NCBI RefSeq assembly: GCF_051014685.1 | Contig: NC_135059.1 | Span: 5,766,001 to 5,830,000, forward strand | Source of the DNA: Ptiloglossa arizonensis | Lineage: Eukaryota > Arthropoda > Insecta > Hymenoptera > Colletidae | DNA: 64,000 nt | Direction of reading: 5' to 3' | Part shown: positions 1 through 11,460 of the stretch, piece by piece | How the letters are laid out: every line of letters starts with the position of its first letter | Numbering within the stretch: the stretch's first letter is position 1 | Notes under the pieces: generated by a model | Told to the model about the DNA's origin: nothing | Seen by the model: the letters and a program-made list of their open reading frames with translations, nothing else | Databases searched by the model: none | Made by a program: the position numbers and the translations under genes

Positions 1-1247
1 CATCACACGGTAATTTTGCGCGGTATCCTTAGGAACAGTCTAAACAAAGTTGCGGCTGGCGTGGCGCATGTAGGGCAGTAAGTTGCAGTTTGTTTTATAT
101 TTCTCTTTCCCTCCTTTTTCAGTTATAATGGAAAACGTACACTCGCCTGAAATTTCGTGCGGTATAAAACCGAAAGCTCCTTACAGTTTGCACGCCGAGC
201 GTATATAGTGCCGTTCGTTCCAATAAAGAACAAATGTGTAATCATTACGTGTTGCTTTTGTGGTGTACGCTCGTAGACGAGAAGGCATCGGCTCCGTAAG
301 CTTACATTTAGAAGAGATTAAAATTTGATTACACGGATTGAGTACACGCAGCACAGTGTGACTGAATGCAGTCTCTCCTTTCATTAAATAATCTGACTGT
401 GTGTACGTTGCATACGTCCAGAAAACCGTGCCCCTGTGGGACTTGTGCGCGAATTTAGCGTGTCGAGTCTACGTGTTAAGAGAGTGTTACGGTCCGGACA
501 AGGACAGAAATTGATCTCGTAGTTAGAATCTCGCGTAATCGTCGTAACGACGTTTCACGAGAGTCGATATCTCGGGACCAGGGAAAGCCGAAAGATCGAT
601 CGACTGGAAATTTAACACAGTTCTCGATCGTTTCTTTCAGAACGAGCCGAAGAAAGAGTTCTCTCGCGAATCATGGGCATAACTTTTTTTTCTCGTACAC
701 ACTGTGCACGCAACGTTGCGTTATTTCGATACAGTCCAGTATTCATATTCGGGAAACTTGTGATATTCGAACAGAGTATAAATAATTGCACGTGTAAATT
801 TTGAAACGGATCCAATAGTTTCTTGGGAATGAATATCTTAAATAACAACTTCCGGACGAAATTAGGACCCTTTAACGCGTTGACTGTTGCGTCGCCTGAA
901 TTCGAGTGACGTGCACGGTCCACAGGGGGCCGTGTCACTCTTGTACGAGTGACGTTCATATTTACTTAGGTACGAACGATATTAGTGCGCATTTCCAACA
1001 GCTAGTAATATTTCCTTCGATGACTAATTCATCTATTAGAAACCGTTCAAATCTCGTGCACTTTGCTTTCGAGAATTACACGATACAATTCTATTCACAC
1101 GACTCTTGGAAAAATTGATCCTTCTTTACCCGTTTCGAAGTTTCCGCGCAAAAGTATTGAAATAATAGTCGAAATTCGTCGTTACACGAACAATACATTC
1201 GTAGAATAATACCGTGTAAATGAACAAGAATATTTGAGTCGATTCTT

Positions 1248-2185
1248 GAATTACGATCGTTGATAATAATAATAGTTTCTACCATGGCTACGTTATCCGA
1301 AGAATTATATTTTATTACGTTAACAACTTGAATATTATAATTATAGTTCCTTCTTTATCGTCTTGTTTTCTTTTTCGCTAATAAGGAAATCATAGTTTTC
1401 GCTCTTTTACTCGACTCGAAACTTTTTATCATTTTGTATGCAATTAATTTCGACGACAATTAAGCGTTGCTTATTTTTATCGTATAAATTGCACTTATAA
1501 CTGTATGCTGGATTTTTCTTGTTTGTAATTTTGTAAAGTTTATTCGGTATTTTAAGTAACAGATCTTAGGGTGCGGTAATTGGGTAGGTAGCAGTAAGTA
1601 AGTCTCTTACCCTAGTATTTTCTACAAGCACACCGACTAGCATAAAACTTGTCAAAACTAGGGTAAAAGACCCAATTACCGACACTTCAAGGATCGACTG
1701 TGATATTGTTGCCTGGTTTTTTTTATTTATCGTCCAAAAGCATAGGTTTCTCTTGTTATTCATTATTATTCGATACACGCGCTTAAAGAACACATACGCT
1801 TTTCAAAACTTCTGTAATTATTTAAAAGTCGTCGAATTACAATCGTTAATAATTTCCGTGATGCCTACATCATCCAAAGAATTATATTTTATATATTTTA
1901 TAGCTTCTTCTTTGTTGCTTTGTTTTCTCTTTCGTTGATAAGGAAATCGTAGCTTCGACTCTTCTAATCAGCTTGAAATTTGTTCACAGTTTACAGAGAA
2001 TTTTCCATTTTATGGGGAACGAATTATAAAAAGAATCGAGTGCCTTTCTTTAACATAGCAAATACTCTTACGACCGTTAGATCTTTTTACGTGTAATTTC
2101 GTAAAGTTTAATCAATATTCTAAATAAAACAGCTTCAATATGGCGGTAATTGGATAACTAGCGGTAAATGGATCCGTTACCCTAG
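1248..2185. repeat. Two-copy direct duplication (about 365 bp, offset 570-586)
   Basis: Copy one (1248-1615) and copy two (1834-2185) share the order gaattac-atcgtt-ataat, ccgaagaattatatttta, taaggaaatc-tag, gtaaagttta-tc, gcggtaattgg and ttaccctag. The offset is 586 at the left and 570 at the right, so small indels have accumulated. The copies are clearly diverged. Copy one ends inside the hairpin MITE at 1574-1681. Confidence 0.65.
1574..1681. mobile_element. 108-bp hairpin MITE-like element
   Basis: The left arm cggtaattgggt...cttaccctag (1574-1615) is mirrored by ctagggtaaaagacccaattaccg (1658-1681). The outer 12 bases pair exactly and a second block (ttaccctag) pairs further in. There is no coding potential. 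A single arm recurs at 2144-2185 and another, inverted, at 9690-9716, so the unit is a small mobile family. No clear target duplication is visible. Confidence 0.6.
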
Positions 2186-3734
2186 ACGGTGCGCCAAAGA
2201 CGCGTAAAGTTTTCTAATTGGTGGAATGCCGATGGTGACTCGTATTGTACCAATTGGATGGTCTGCAGTCCATCCAAACAAACGAGATACCAAGGTTTTC
2301 GTTAATGTCTGCGTGATCGGTTAAATGGTCTGCAGTTATTGGTCTAGTTTCTTCAGCTGCAGGAACGATTTTTAAACGGTTATAGTGACCTCTGAACCGT
2401 TTGAAAGAACATTCGGAATTTACACTTGACTCAATTCGAATCGTTTGATTTCCCTCGATTGGAAAATTGACGATGAAGTCGCTCGATTTGTTCGAAAGGT
2501 TCGATCCTTTTTAAAGAATCCCAACATTATTCGATTGGTGGTGGTGGTGGTCGTAGTAGTAGTTTAAACAGTGATTCGAAAGAATGTTTCAATGAAAAAA
2601 AATTACTTTATTCAATTTATTTCATTTATTTCGTTATTATTCTATACTTACCTTATATTTCGTTACAAAGTGAACGTTCGAACAAATAGTTCCTCGGTGT
2701 GATTGATGTACAGGTAATTCAATAGTGAATCGAACAATTTCAGTTACGAGAGAACAAAAAGTTTAGAAAAAAAATGTCCCACGTGATAATCGGGGTCCTA
2801 GTATCGAGAAGTCTGTCCCAATCTGATCACGCGGTGGTCACGTGGACTCGTGGAATTCGTGGTATCTCCTCTCGTTGTACGTGGTACAATTTTTTCGCTC
2901 GGTTCGTACAACGTTAACAGCGCTTCCCACTTTCGAACCATCGCGCTCATAAAAGTTATTAAGTAGAAAAAATCGCACGGATGTCCGTAAATGGGAAATA
3001 TCGTTGCACGGACAACGACGATTCATCGTACGAACTCCTGGGGGAAAAAAAGAAAAACCCGCTGCTCTCTTGGTAGAGAAAAAAAAAATAACGTCAGGAG
3101 TTCCTCAACGTTCGCTCCCTTGGATCGTCAATTCGAACTCCGTCGCGTAAACCACGGAATAGAAGGTCGCGCTGCGTTTTGCGAAATGATCAATCCACGG
3201 TATCCTTATTGGCGTTTAAAACGATCGAGGGATCTTTTGAAACTCGATGATCGACCGCGCTACCCTCTCTATCGGGATGAAAAGCCATCGATCAAAGGAT
3301 CGGTTAGCTGATTCGTGGCCCTCGAACCGCGAATTCTTGCTGGTTCGACCTGAATGCCTGATGCCGCTCGTTAAGCGATTTTAAATTGCCACTAGAGGAC
3401 AGAGGCCCGCGTGACAGACGCTTCGGCTGCCTCTTGTCGCGCGTATCATCGACCTCCCGCGATGGAATCCACCATTGCCGCTATCGTTGCCCGCGATCGT
3501 TTGAATCGCGATATTTACGAGCGACGCCGCGCAACCGGCCGCCGACCCGTGCAATCTTCATCGTGTTTGTACATACACGGAGCAACCGGCAGAACGCATC
3601 GGGTCGTTTCACGTCAAATTGACCACTCTTCGATAGAAGACTTTCCAATTGATATAGTATTTCAATACGGTGGCTATTTTTAACGAGTTTTTTTTTAAAC
3701 GACCGACTCCTCGACGGTACTTTCATTGCTCACA

Positions 3735-4040
3735 GTGTTATCGAAACTGATATTTATTTATCGAAATACGGTGTAGCGGAATTACTTCGACCATCGTCGA
3801 ATGGGCCTACTTGTGCGTTTATCGTAGAGATCGATATTTCATCGATCAGTAGTTTCAACGATGGTATTTTACTTGGATGTATTAATAAGTCGTTGCTGAA
3901 AGTAGTATTCGTTTATCGAAATACGATATAGCGGAATTACTTCGATCATCGACGAATAAGTATACTTGTGCGTTTATCGAACAGATGTATCTTTCATCGA
4001 TCGATAATTCTAACGATGGAATTTAACTTGGATCCGTTGT
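3735..4040. repeat. Two-copy tandem repeat, about 155 bp
   Basis: The block tttatcgaaatacg-t-tagcggaattacttcga-catcg-cgaat recurs at 3757 and 3912. It is followed in both copies by acttgtgcgtttatcg, ttcatcgatc and aacgatgg-att-aacttgga. The copies are adjacent and diverged. No coding signal is present. Confidence 0.65.
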
Positions 4041-4634
4041 TTGCTTCATTTCGGGAACCGAATCAAATTCTTCGCGAAATGACTACTGCCCTGTTTTCAC
4101 TCGGGTTAATGAGATTCTTTAGTTGTCAATTTTGGAAAAACTTCACTCCTTTCCTTCTAGAAAAGATTTTTTCAAAACGATAAAGACACTGTACAGTTAA
4201 AAATAACCCGAACGAAGCTGCGTTCGTCCTTTGCAGTTACGTCGAACGTAATCTCGCAAAGATATCGTTGCAAACATTCAAATTTTTATTTCGCGATAGC
4301 GGTTGATACATCATCCATCGCTTGGAGGTTTCAGCCGCCAAGCACGCGTAATGCGAGACTCGCTCGGTGTTGCTCTGTCTCGCTCGCTCTCGTTACATCT
4401 CCCCTTCACTTTCCTTACCAGGCGGTATCCACCGACCGCATTCCGAGATAGAAGATCTCGGTTCCTGGAACAAAATCTCGACCTTCCCCGGGTAACCGAA
4501 GGTCCGTGATCGGTTGTCCACGTGTAGATGGAAAACTTGTCGTACGGTGTATCGTGAAACGATCGAAACGAACGAAATTGTCAAGTTCGTCACCACTCGT
4601 TTCGGAACTGTTCCAATCAACCCATATCACATCC

Positions 4635-4871
4635 AAATTTGCAAACGATTCGCGATTTATGATTCGGTACTTCATTATCGAGAAAGTTGATCCAAATTTG
4701 CAAACAATTCCCGATTTACGATCCCGTTCCTTGTCGTCGAGAAAATTGATCGAAATTTGCAAACAATTCGCGATTTACGATTCCGTTTCTTTGTCGTCGA
4801 GAAGATTGATCAAAATTTGCAAACAATTCACGATTTACCACTCGATTCTTTGTTATCGTGAAAATTGATTC
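4635..4871. repeat. 59-bp minisatellite, four copies
   Basis: Units begin aaatttgcaaac-attc at 4635, 4694, 4753 and 4813, and each ends with a variant of cgagaaaattgatc. The period is 59 bases, with one 60. The repeat creates an apparently repetitive open frame on the + strand, but the period is not a multiple of three and no protein family is recognisable. Confidence 0.85.
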
Positions 4872-7006
4872 CCGGTGCTTGAATTTTAAGCTTCGTTCCC
4901 GATCATAAAAAACAAACGAATAAAAATTGTTATGAAGTCTGTTGGATCTTCGAGCGTAACTTTCGAGTTCGTACCTCGCGCATTATTTTTGTACAATACA
5001 GGGGGGAAAGGTGGCTCCGATAGGGAAATCGACTAGAGAGAGACGAGATCCGTTGCCATGAAAACGATACGCACCTCGATGGAAATACTAAATGTAGCAC
5101 TTGTAGGATCGCGCGAGCGAACGGCGCGCGAGCGCGCAGTCGCGGTGACGGTGTAATAAATTATTCGGTCGCGTTCACCTTGGCATGTAACAGCGTTCTA
5201 ATGCATATTGGAACAGCTTTATCGTGGGTGTGTGCACGCGCTTCGGATACGGTTAAGATGTTTCTCTCGTGATGCAGTCGATCTACTTTGTACGCGACAT
5301 CTGTGCGGCCCCAGCGCTTCGATCCTCCGACTGGAAAGCCTATCGTTTCCATTCTCGAAAACTATTTTCAATCGCTAACCAGGAGTATCGATTCGGGGGC
5401 ACCTTTGACCTCGATTGCTCCAGTTCTGGGTCTGCAAGTACGCGTAATCGATTCTGGTGTACTGGTGACGAATCAAAGATGGGGTCCCTAATTCTTGGAC
5501 GATGTTATATTTTGATTGTCCAATCGTCAGACGATCCTGGATATCTGAAGTTGAATCGAATACGATTCTCGATCACTGTTGTCAGTTTCACGTCAGAACT
5601 CTACAGTTCAAAGGTACGAGGATGTCCCAGGGAGGACCTTTCTCTATTCCTAAACACCGAACTTCGAATTGTTCGATTCCTGAATCAGCGATCCTAACGT
5701 CACAGATCCAAGAAGATCGGTTCTCAATTTTCCCATATTCCCAAGCCATCCTCGAGATTCAGGCTCCTAAGTTTCTGAAAGTTTTAAGTAACTTATAAGC
5801 GAATATAAGTGAAGTCCAGTTGTTGATCTTCGTTACACTTGGATCGTTCGATTACCAAATGATCGATGTCTCGATTGGATCTTTCGAATTTCCCGAATGC
5901 GTCTGGATCCGAGCGAACAACTTTTATCACCGCGATTTTAACAAGCATACGAGGTTCTGATTATTGTCAAAATATTGTCGGATTATTGTCTGTAATATAT
6001 TACGCTCTCAATTTCTCGAACATTTCGTGGAACGAATCCAGTAAATCTAACTAGGGCTAAAAGTGTGTAGAACACTGTGGAAGACTGTAGAGTCTCGTTC
6101 ATCATTGGTTGTGGAAACTATGGGTGGGCAGGAAAAGAGAGAAGTTATCATAGAACTCATCAGAGCCCTCGGTTAAGATACTTTAAGCAGAGTCGGATAT
6201 CCTAATAATGGAGTTCACATTGGAAGATTGAACAAAGTGAACTTTGAGCATGAATCTCTAACAAGCATTCGGATCTACGAGTACAACGTTGATATATCTG
6301 TGCGTGCGTGTCCCCGGTAAGGTGGTTAATGCAGGTAACCGAAAGGTAAACAATGATTCGTTTCTCGAATTCCGCATAATTCAGCAACAAAGATCATGAC
6401 ACGTACGGCTGCGCGCGCAAAACGTTTCTTTGTCTCGCGTGAAGCTCGTCATTCCTCATCAGCACTTCCGCTTAGGCTGAACGAGCTTCCGCCGCGGTGG
6501 CATGCCGAGGTCGCTATCTGATCAGGGAAACTTGCTTCCGTGTTCGTAATCCAAACTACACAAATCTTACAAACCACGTTCCCGTTCGTGGACTTTAACG
6601 TACCACTACCACAGGTTCTTATAAATTGACATTTAACACTTGAACCATCGACGTATTTCTATTTGTCTCGGTTCGCGTAGGTATTTTAGAAATCGTACTG
6701 GGAAAGGGCATATTGATTTACGAATATTGTTAATTGTCCATTTCAATAATTGTCCACGAATATTGTGGGCAAAGATAACGGTTAGTGGTTGAGTAATTTA
6801 AAAAAAAAGGGTCGAAACAAACGAAATTGACCCCTTTGGTAGTTCTAGTGTTAAACCTGGATCGGCATATGGGATGTGTACACGGTACTTCGCATATTGT
6901 AATACAGATACAAAGTAGAACGTAATCCAGAGTCGAATCGAAAGCTAATTTCGATTACTTTAACGTATTGTAATTTGGTTCTAACTGAAATTTATTTCAA
7001 AACATG

Positions 7007-7190
7007 TTCTTCGGTCTTAGCTCGGGTCTACTTCGCGAAGGACCCAGAGTTAACTCGGACTGACATCTAATCGAAGGTAACTTACTAATTCGATCTTAAC
7101 ATAGGTCTACTCTATGAAGACGAAGACCTAATCTAGATGAAAATTTAATTCGAGGTAATTTACACCTAATTCGATCTTAACTTAAGATCG
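7007..7190. repeat. Weak two-copy repeat, about 82 bp
   Basis: The blocks ggtctac-tc--gaag, a-ctaatcga and taattcgatcttaac occur twice about 82 bases apart. They are strongly diverged. The second copy runs into an inverted cttaag pair. The following stretch (7190-7700) shows no coding signal apart from a dispersed repeat fragment at 7248-7300 that recurs at 17523-17575. Confidence 0.4.
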
Positions 7191-7900
7191 AAATTTAAAT
7201 AAATAACCGTAAAATGTCATTTCGTAAAGAGCATAGATTTTCAATTACATTGTACACTATATCGACCAACGTCTGATATCGTTTAATCGTATTAGAATAG
7301 GAGTCCCGCAATCTGTAACGAAGACACTGTCTGTAATAATCTCGGACCATGATCCAGACTCGAGTTTAGATCTAACTCGAAGAGTATTCTTCTCTTTGGC
7401 ACTCTTTATCGAGTCTCGAAGCTCCTTTACGTTGCTTCGAGACTTTGTCCCCGACTACCCGAGGTTTCGACATGAATTATATAGTGTATTAAAAGGGTAC
7501 ATTGGTTGTAGTTCCCAGGACTGCGTTTCTTTTCACGATAGAATAGCTTCGGGCCTGTAGCGCGCAAATTGTGCCCCAGATAGGTTGTCAGAAACGTTAC
7601 AAGGACCCGGTTAGTCCTGAAACGAGATCTTCCTCGCTCGAGACGAGCGCCAGTGGGCGTTACGTTCTTCCGTTCCTAGAGGACGGGATTAGAGTTCACG
7701 GCGATTCGAGTGCATAATAGCCGTGCACTCGGCTCTCGCCACAACCATGCGCGCTTGCAAAGGTCGACCGAATTTCTCAGACTTAACGCGTTTATCCTCG
7801 GCTCCGATCCGTTGCTTCTTCGCGGTGAACGCAGGCCTTGGTCTTCGTCGCATTTAATATTTTATCGAGGCTCTTACGACGATGAAGCTGGGATGGTACT

Positions 7901-7914
7901 GGGGGGGGGGGGGG
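7901..7914 (+). repeat. 14-base poly-G run
   Basis: An uninterrupted run of 14 G residues lies in otherwise mixed sequence just before the 8-kb minisatellite. Homopolymers this long are prone to assembly error. The 137-residue frame across it is not credible as a gene. Confidence 0.8.
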
Positions 7915-8029
7915 ATGAAAGTCGTGAAAATGCACAACTTAATCGCGTTATGAGAATTTCAGGTGTGCTCCGGACCGAAGGGATGGTACCGGGTAGGGGT
8001 ATGTGTGTGTTCTCGGTTACCCGAGACTT

Positions 8030-8490
8030 GAGTCGGGTCGGCTTGGGTCGGGTACCGAAAGTTCGTAATATTCGGGTACTCGAAAGCGAAGTCGAATCGG
8101 GTCGAGATCTACAAAGTTTTTAATAATTCGGTACCTGAAATTGTGGCCGAGCGATGTCGAGATCCCAAAAGTTGGTAATATTTCGGTACCTGGGTTGAAT
8201 TCAAAAGTTCACAATATTCGGGTACTCGAAACTGAAGTCAGGTCGACTCGGATCGAGACCCCCGGAGTTTGTAATATTCAGGCACGCGAAAGCGAAGTCG
8301 AACCAGGTCGAGATTTATTAAGTTTTAATATTCAGGTACTCGACACTGTAGTCGGGTCGGGTCGAAGTCTCAAGAGTTTGTAATATTTGGATACTCGGGA
8401 TACTAATTAGGTTGGGTTAATTCCCGAAAGCACACTATTCGAGTACCTAAAACTGAAGTGGTATCGAATCGGGTCGAGATCTCTTAACGA
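8030..8490. repeat. Degenerate tandem repeat, about 70 bp, six or so copies
   Basis: The consensus pieces gtaatattcgggtactcgaaa-cgaagtcg, ggtcgagatc and aaagttt repeat at intervals of about 60-80 bases. Units start near 8065, 8125, 8190, 8265, 8320 and 8380. Two + strand frames across it appear repetitive (Asn-Ile-Arg-Val-Leu-Glu motifs) only because the DNA is repetitive. Indels between units break any shared frame. Confidence 0.75.
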
Positions 8491-9061
8491 TCGGTATGCG
8501 TTATTTCGTATAAAAAAATAAAAAAAAGATACACATATGCCTCGTACATTCGATCGATATTAAATCTAGAGAGAAGTAATCGCCGATCCTGGCTCCTTAT
8601 ATAGAAACTTTGATCTGTACGGTGTTTCTAGCGATATTGTTTATCGTGTGGTATCGTGTGTACATTTGAGCCATCGTGTAAATTTCGCGATAATGGTCCA
8701 GGTTTATAAATGATCGTTCCAAGAAGTCAATCTTGCTGCCGATAATGTGGCACTTTGTTAATCGGCGAGCGACCTGAGAAAGATTTACAACAGGAGCTTC
8801 GTGTTTCAAAGCCAGTTAGTTTTGACTTCGTAGAAAATTGGTACCGTTAAATAAGCGGTAACTCGGTCGTTTCGAACGAAATCGTTTTTCATACGAAAGT
8901 TTGTATCTTTTGAACTAGCTATCTTATTCATCACAGAGTTGCGACACTGATCGCGCGTAGTGTATTTTACAATTTGTCGCCTGACTATCAATTGGAGCGA
9001 TGATTACGCTAGTTAGAGACTAGCGAAAATATTTATGATCGAGCTCGTAAGGTTAGTTAAG

Positions 9062-9266
9062 AAATTCTGGCAAATGGAAAATTTGGCAAATTGAAATTTT
9101 GGCAATTGAAAATTTATCCAAGTGGAAATTTTTGTAAATGGAAAATTTGGGAAATGAAAATTTTGGTAAATGAAAAATTTGGGAAATGGAAATTTTGGTA
9201 AATGGAAAATTTGGCAAATGAAAATTTTGGTAAATGAAAATTTTTGTGAATTGAAATTCTGGCCAT
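9062..9266. repeat. Short tandem repeat, unit about 15 bp (aaatggaaaatttgg)
   Basis: About thirteen diverged copies of aaatggaaaatttgg / aaatgaaaattttgg follow one another. Each unit is itself partly palindromic (aaatttt/aaaattt). The minus strand therefore shows a false repetitive frame rich in Lys, Phe and Ser. No other feature is present. Confidence 0.85.
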
Positions 9267-9689
9267 TGAGAACTTTTCGTTGAGAAGTAAGTCTATTCTG
9301 TTATTACTACGATACACGTGTACATTGACAAGATTTGATTCCTTCGTACAATTTTTTTTATAGACGATTGTTCATAAATTTAGTTTTCACGAGCAATGTC
9401 ACATCAAGAAATACGAGTCAACCTGGGGTAACTTTGCCCATGCGAATTCCATTTCTTTTTTATGGCATTTTTAAACAACTTGTCGGGGCTACGGGTATAG
9501 CATGACCGAAACGTTCTAGGTACGGCATCTCGTAATTGGATGATCCGTCTCGCCCGGGATAACGCTCCAAAACATTCCGTTTGCTGGGAACGCTTCACAG
9601 TGGCGCGGGTTTTGTCCCCTGAAACAATAATTTTTTTAGTAAAAAATGATTCTTTTCCTATTTTGCACTTGGCACAGTAGTGCATTCGA

Positions 9690-9716
9690 CTAGGGTAAAT
9701 GTCCCAATAATTGCCG
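9690..9716 (-). repeat. Partial inverted copy of the 1.6-kb MITE arm
   Basis: The stretch from ctagggtaaatgtcccaa to ttgccg matches the right arm of the element at 1658-1681 with a few changes. It marks a dispersed family. The stretch 9717-10143 after it is AT-rich and shows nothing else. Confidence 0.5.
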
Positions 9717-10143
9717 TTTACATTGTTTCATTTAACAATGAATTAACGAAACAATTTTTATACCAAATTGGAGTTCGTTTTTACGTAACAATGTATAAAC
9801 ATTGCATATCTGTTTATACTTAATATTTAAAAATACATATCAGAAAGTAAACGAGTATCGTTTGAGCATACAAAACGCCCTTAATCTAAGTAGAAACTAT
9901 AGGGATTGTTATAATGTAGCAAAGACCATAATTTTACTAATCGTTTTATATCTGTTACATAAACTAGATCGCTAATATGTAGGAATTATTTACCCTCGAG
10001 GGTAATTTTTAAGGTGGCAGTAGTAAGGGCATTGAACTTCGTTAACCGATGATTCTACGTGAACAAATAAATTCTTACTAAGTCAAATACACAATTCTAG
10101 TTTTCGAAAAGAATTTTTTATGAATGCTTCCTAGAGAGTTGTG

Positions 10144-10383
10144 TCATTTTAATTTATCAAACGCTAAGCTGATTCTTTTTCGCAGTAGTTCGACATTTGC
10201 AATTTCTTTGGGGTGTACAATCGATTTAACGCGACTCCGTAAATAAAAGTCGAGCGGAGTTAAGTCAGGAGAACGCGATAGTCGAGCTATTTTTCCACAA
10301 CGACCGATCCAAACTCGATAATGTTCGTTTAAAACGTACGTAATGTCCGTGCAACTATTACACAGTAAATACATTTCCATCAT
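10144..10383 (-). pseudogene. Decayed DDE-type transposase C-terminal fragment
   Basis: A 79-codon minus-strand frame contains RSPDLTPLDFYLRSRVKSIV, preceded by WIGRCGKIARL. This matches the strongly conserved end of the insect DDE transposase family, whose intact members read roughly WIGRGGPI-W-P-RSPDLTPLDFFLWG-LKS-VY followed by a helix rich in Leu and Arg (from memory of the family). Key changes show decay: Leu-Ser for Pro-Ala/Pro before RSPD, and Arg-Ser for the Trp-Gly after LDF. The upstream part of the catalytic domain is not readable in this frame because a stop lies just before the first Met. Only the last roughly 70 residues survive. The flanks out to about 10080 and 11000 may be the rest of the element, but I could not find its ends. 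Confidence 0.72.
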
Positions 10384-11295
10384 ATGTCACGATTGATAGA
10401 CGCTGTCTGATCGTAACAAAAAACTTAAAATAATAGGACAGTTAGGAAGCAGTTGGTGCGATTGGAAATATTTATAAACAGAAACTTCAGTGGTGGCAAT
10501 AATTTATTGCGAGAACCGTTGAGTGGAGGCATAGAGAAGTGCAGTTCATTTTTTGTGGTGTAGAATCACCCTTTAACCGCTTCGTAACACCTGTTATCGA
10601 TAACCCTGTACACAAAAACGCTGTCCTCAACTCTGTTTGCCCTTTTTCATTTCGAGCGAGTTTTCGACTCGGTAAAATAAATTTGACAGAATCGAATTTT
10701 GTATTGAAAATCTGTTGAAATTTTATAACGAACGATGATGATTTTCCATTGAAATAAAAATGCTTATATCTTCCGACGTTGTATCTTCGTAAAAGTATTG
10801 TCAACAGATCGCTGAGATTTTCCCGTGAAAAATGAGCCCAAACACGATCGTATTTGGACCGTTTTTAAATACGCGAAATTTTTTCAAAATTGACTTATGT
10901 AACGTATAAGTAAAAAGAATACAAGTACGGTTGTATTTGGATTTATTTTCGTTTAGAGGGACTCACCGATCCGTTTGCAATGCTCTCGAGAAGATGCGAC
11001 GAGAAATATAAAACTGTTTAGTTTGCATTAGCGGCTGTCGCACCAATAGGAATGCGGCATCGCTTTGAAGCTCGGCGGCCAAGCGTCTGTAATACGAGAC
11101 TCGCGCGTTATTGCGCTTACACTCGGTGTATTTCATTCACTCTCCTTGTCGAACGGTTCACGCGTGGTTGGATCTCGACTCGAGATAAAAAAAGGTCGTT
11201 GCCTGAGACAAATTCGCGACCAGCCTCGACTGTGCTCCAATTTTCGATACCGATTTTTCGCGTACAGTTGGACGCTACCACAAATAGGACCGCGA
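10384..11295. other. Probable transposon-derived DNA with no readable gene
   Basis: This stretch flanks the transposase remnant and probably belongs to the same dead element (inference). At 11053-11110 a segment (catcgctt-gaag, ccaagcg, taa-acgagactcgc) resembles 4317-4370, which points to a dispersed repeat. The open frames here lack domains. Confidence 0.35.
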
Positions 11296-11460
11296 ACGGG
11301 TCCTTTCTGACCCACCACATCCACACAATATAACTTCTTCGTAATCAAAGTTAACACGCACGAAAAATGCGTACAAATATTGACGGTCCAGAATTGAGAT
11401 TTTAACCCTGGATCCTCGGGTCCTTTCTGACCCATCACGTCCCTACAATACAACTTTTTT
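11296..11460 (+). repeat. Pair of GGGTC-N6-GACCC hairpin repeats
   Basis: Two copies about 120 bases apart read cgggtcctttctgaccca (11297 and 11417 onward). Each is followed by c-catccacacaatataactt or a close variant. The stem GGGTC/GACCC and the loop ctttct are exact in both. Related copies occur at 26184-26199, 37191-37206, 37421-37436 and, with a broken stem, near 14325-14365. Confidence 0.7.

Noticed and set aside
4506..4868. Repetitive 120-codon + frame
   Set aside because: The repetition comes from a 59-bp minisatellite whose period is not a multiple of three.
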